This document shows, piece by piece, positions 5,387 to 5,577 of a stretch of 5,577 nt of DNA. Position 1 is the stretch's first letter. Each line of letters begins with the position of its first letter. The DNA comes from Pseudomonadota bacterium (GTDB taxonomy: Bacteria > Pseudomonadota > Gammaproteobacteria > Steroidobacterales > Rariloculaceae): NCBI GenBank assembly GCA_009843005.1, contig VYEH01000045.1:1-5577 (forward strand), read 5' to 3'. A program made the position numbers and the translations under genes. The notes beneath the pieces were generated by a model that was not told where the DNA came from, did not search any database, and worked only from the letters and a program-made list of their open reading frames with translations.

Positions 5387-5479
5387 TATACGTATGGATC
5401 CGCTACATTGGCTCGCAACTGGATGAGTGTCATAATTATTTCGCATTTTACGACCAGAGTGAGGCGAGACGAGGTGGAA
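5387..5479. other. Divergent intergenic region between the sulfatase and the truncated plus-strand gene
   Basis: This AT-richer stretch separates two divergently transcribed genes and should hold promoters for both. The plus-strand promoter is convincing (see separate entry). For the minus strand only weak candidates are visible: TAAAAT at 5450-5445 and TATAAT at 5390-5385, neither with a good -35 box. The latter overlaps the chosen sulfatase ATG. Confidence 0.5.
5408..5436 (+). promoter_or_regulatory. Sigma-70-type promoter for the truncated plus-strand gene
   Basis: TTGGCT (5408-5413) and CATAAT (5431-5436) are separated by exactly 17 bases. They match four of six and five of six of the housekeeping consensus bases. 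A transcript starting near 5443 would have a leader of about 37 bases before the ATG at 5480, leaving room for the GAGG ribosome binding site at 5471. Confidence 0.55.
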
Positions 5480-5577
5480 ATGATTCGCCGGGCCATATCC
5501 TCTGCCGTGCCCGGGCTGGCCACTGCGGCGCTGGCCGCTTGCCTGTGGGTCGAAACAGCCGCGGGGCAGGGAGGGGA
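5480..5577 (+). CDS. Start of an exported protein, cut by the window end
   Basis: ATG at 5480 is preceded by GAGGTGG (5471-5477). The visible 32 codons read as a signal peptide: a basic start (MIRRA), a hydrophobic Ala/Leu-rich core (GLATAALAACLWV) and a likely cleavage site after Ala-Gly or Thr-Ala-Ala before Gln-Gly-Gly. The mature domain lies beyond the window, so no function can be given. It is transcribed divergently from the sulfatase gene and may share its regulation. Confidence 0.75.
   Translation, partial: MIRRAISSAVPGLATAALAACLWVETAAGQGG

Noticed and set aside
1..5577. CRISPR arrays, tRNA or rRNA genes
   Set aside because: No regularly spaced repeat series beyond the two-unit repeat at 1-42, and no tRNA- or rRNA-like sequence was seen on either strand.

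Overview
The window looks like chromosomal DNA of a moderately GC-rich proteobacterium, most likely a marine or sediment gammaproteobacterium. This is inferred from gene content: two DUF6152-type exported proteins, an S1_7-like sulfatase, several signal-peptide proteins and a selenoprotein. No taxonomic marker gene is present.

Layout. (a) Positions 1-42 hold two tandem copies of a 17-base motif with a 25-base period. They lie just upstream of a plus-strand gene (73-1002) for an exported metallo-beta-lactamase-fold hydrolase. (b) A strong hairpin at 1033-1061 separates this gene from a convergent minus-strand gene. (c) A run of six minus-strand genes fills the rest. In transcription order they are: sulfatase (5386-3935), an exported protein of unknown function (3870-3172), a long DUF6152-like protein (3175-2681), a 176-base gap with a possible weak terminator, an exported protein of unknown function (2504-1860), a short DUF6152 protein (1820-1449), and a thioredoxin-fold ArsC/Spx-like selenoprotein (1413-1072). 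(d) A divergent promoter region (5387-5479) leads into a plus-strand gene cut by the window end, of which only a signal peptide is visible.

The main discovery is the last minus-strand gene. Conventional ORF calling misses it because codon 14 is TGA. Read as selenocysteine, that codon gives an intact 113-residue protein with a U-T-G-C redox motif exactly where ArsC/Spx proteins carry their catalytic Cys. The start has a good Shine-Dalgarno sequence. The TGA is followed at the expected distance by a perfect 7-bp hairpin with G at the second loop position, as expected of a bacterial SECIS element.

How the genes work together is only partly visible. All the other minus-strand products and both plus-strand products carry signal peptides, so the region is mainly a set of envelope or periplasmic proteins. 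Sulfate-ester hydrolysis is the only clear catalytic role. The selenoprotein lacks a signal peptide and is probably a cytoplasmic thiol/selenol oxidoreductase. Its synthesis needs selA, selB, selC and selD, and the sulfatase needs a formylglycine-generating enzyme; none of these lies in the window.
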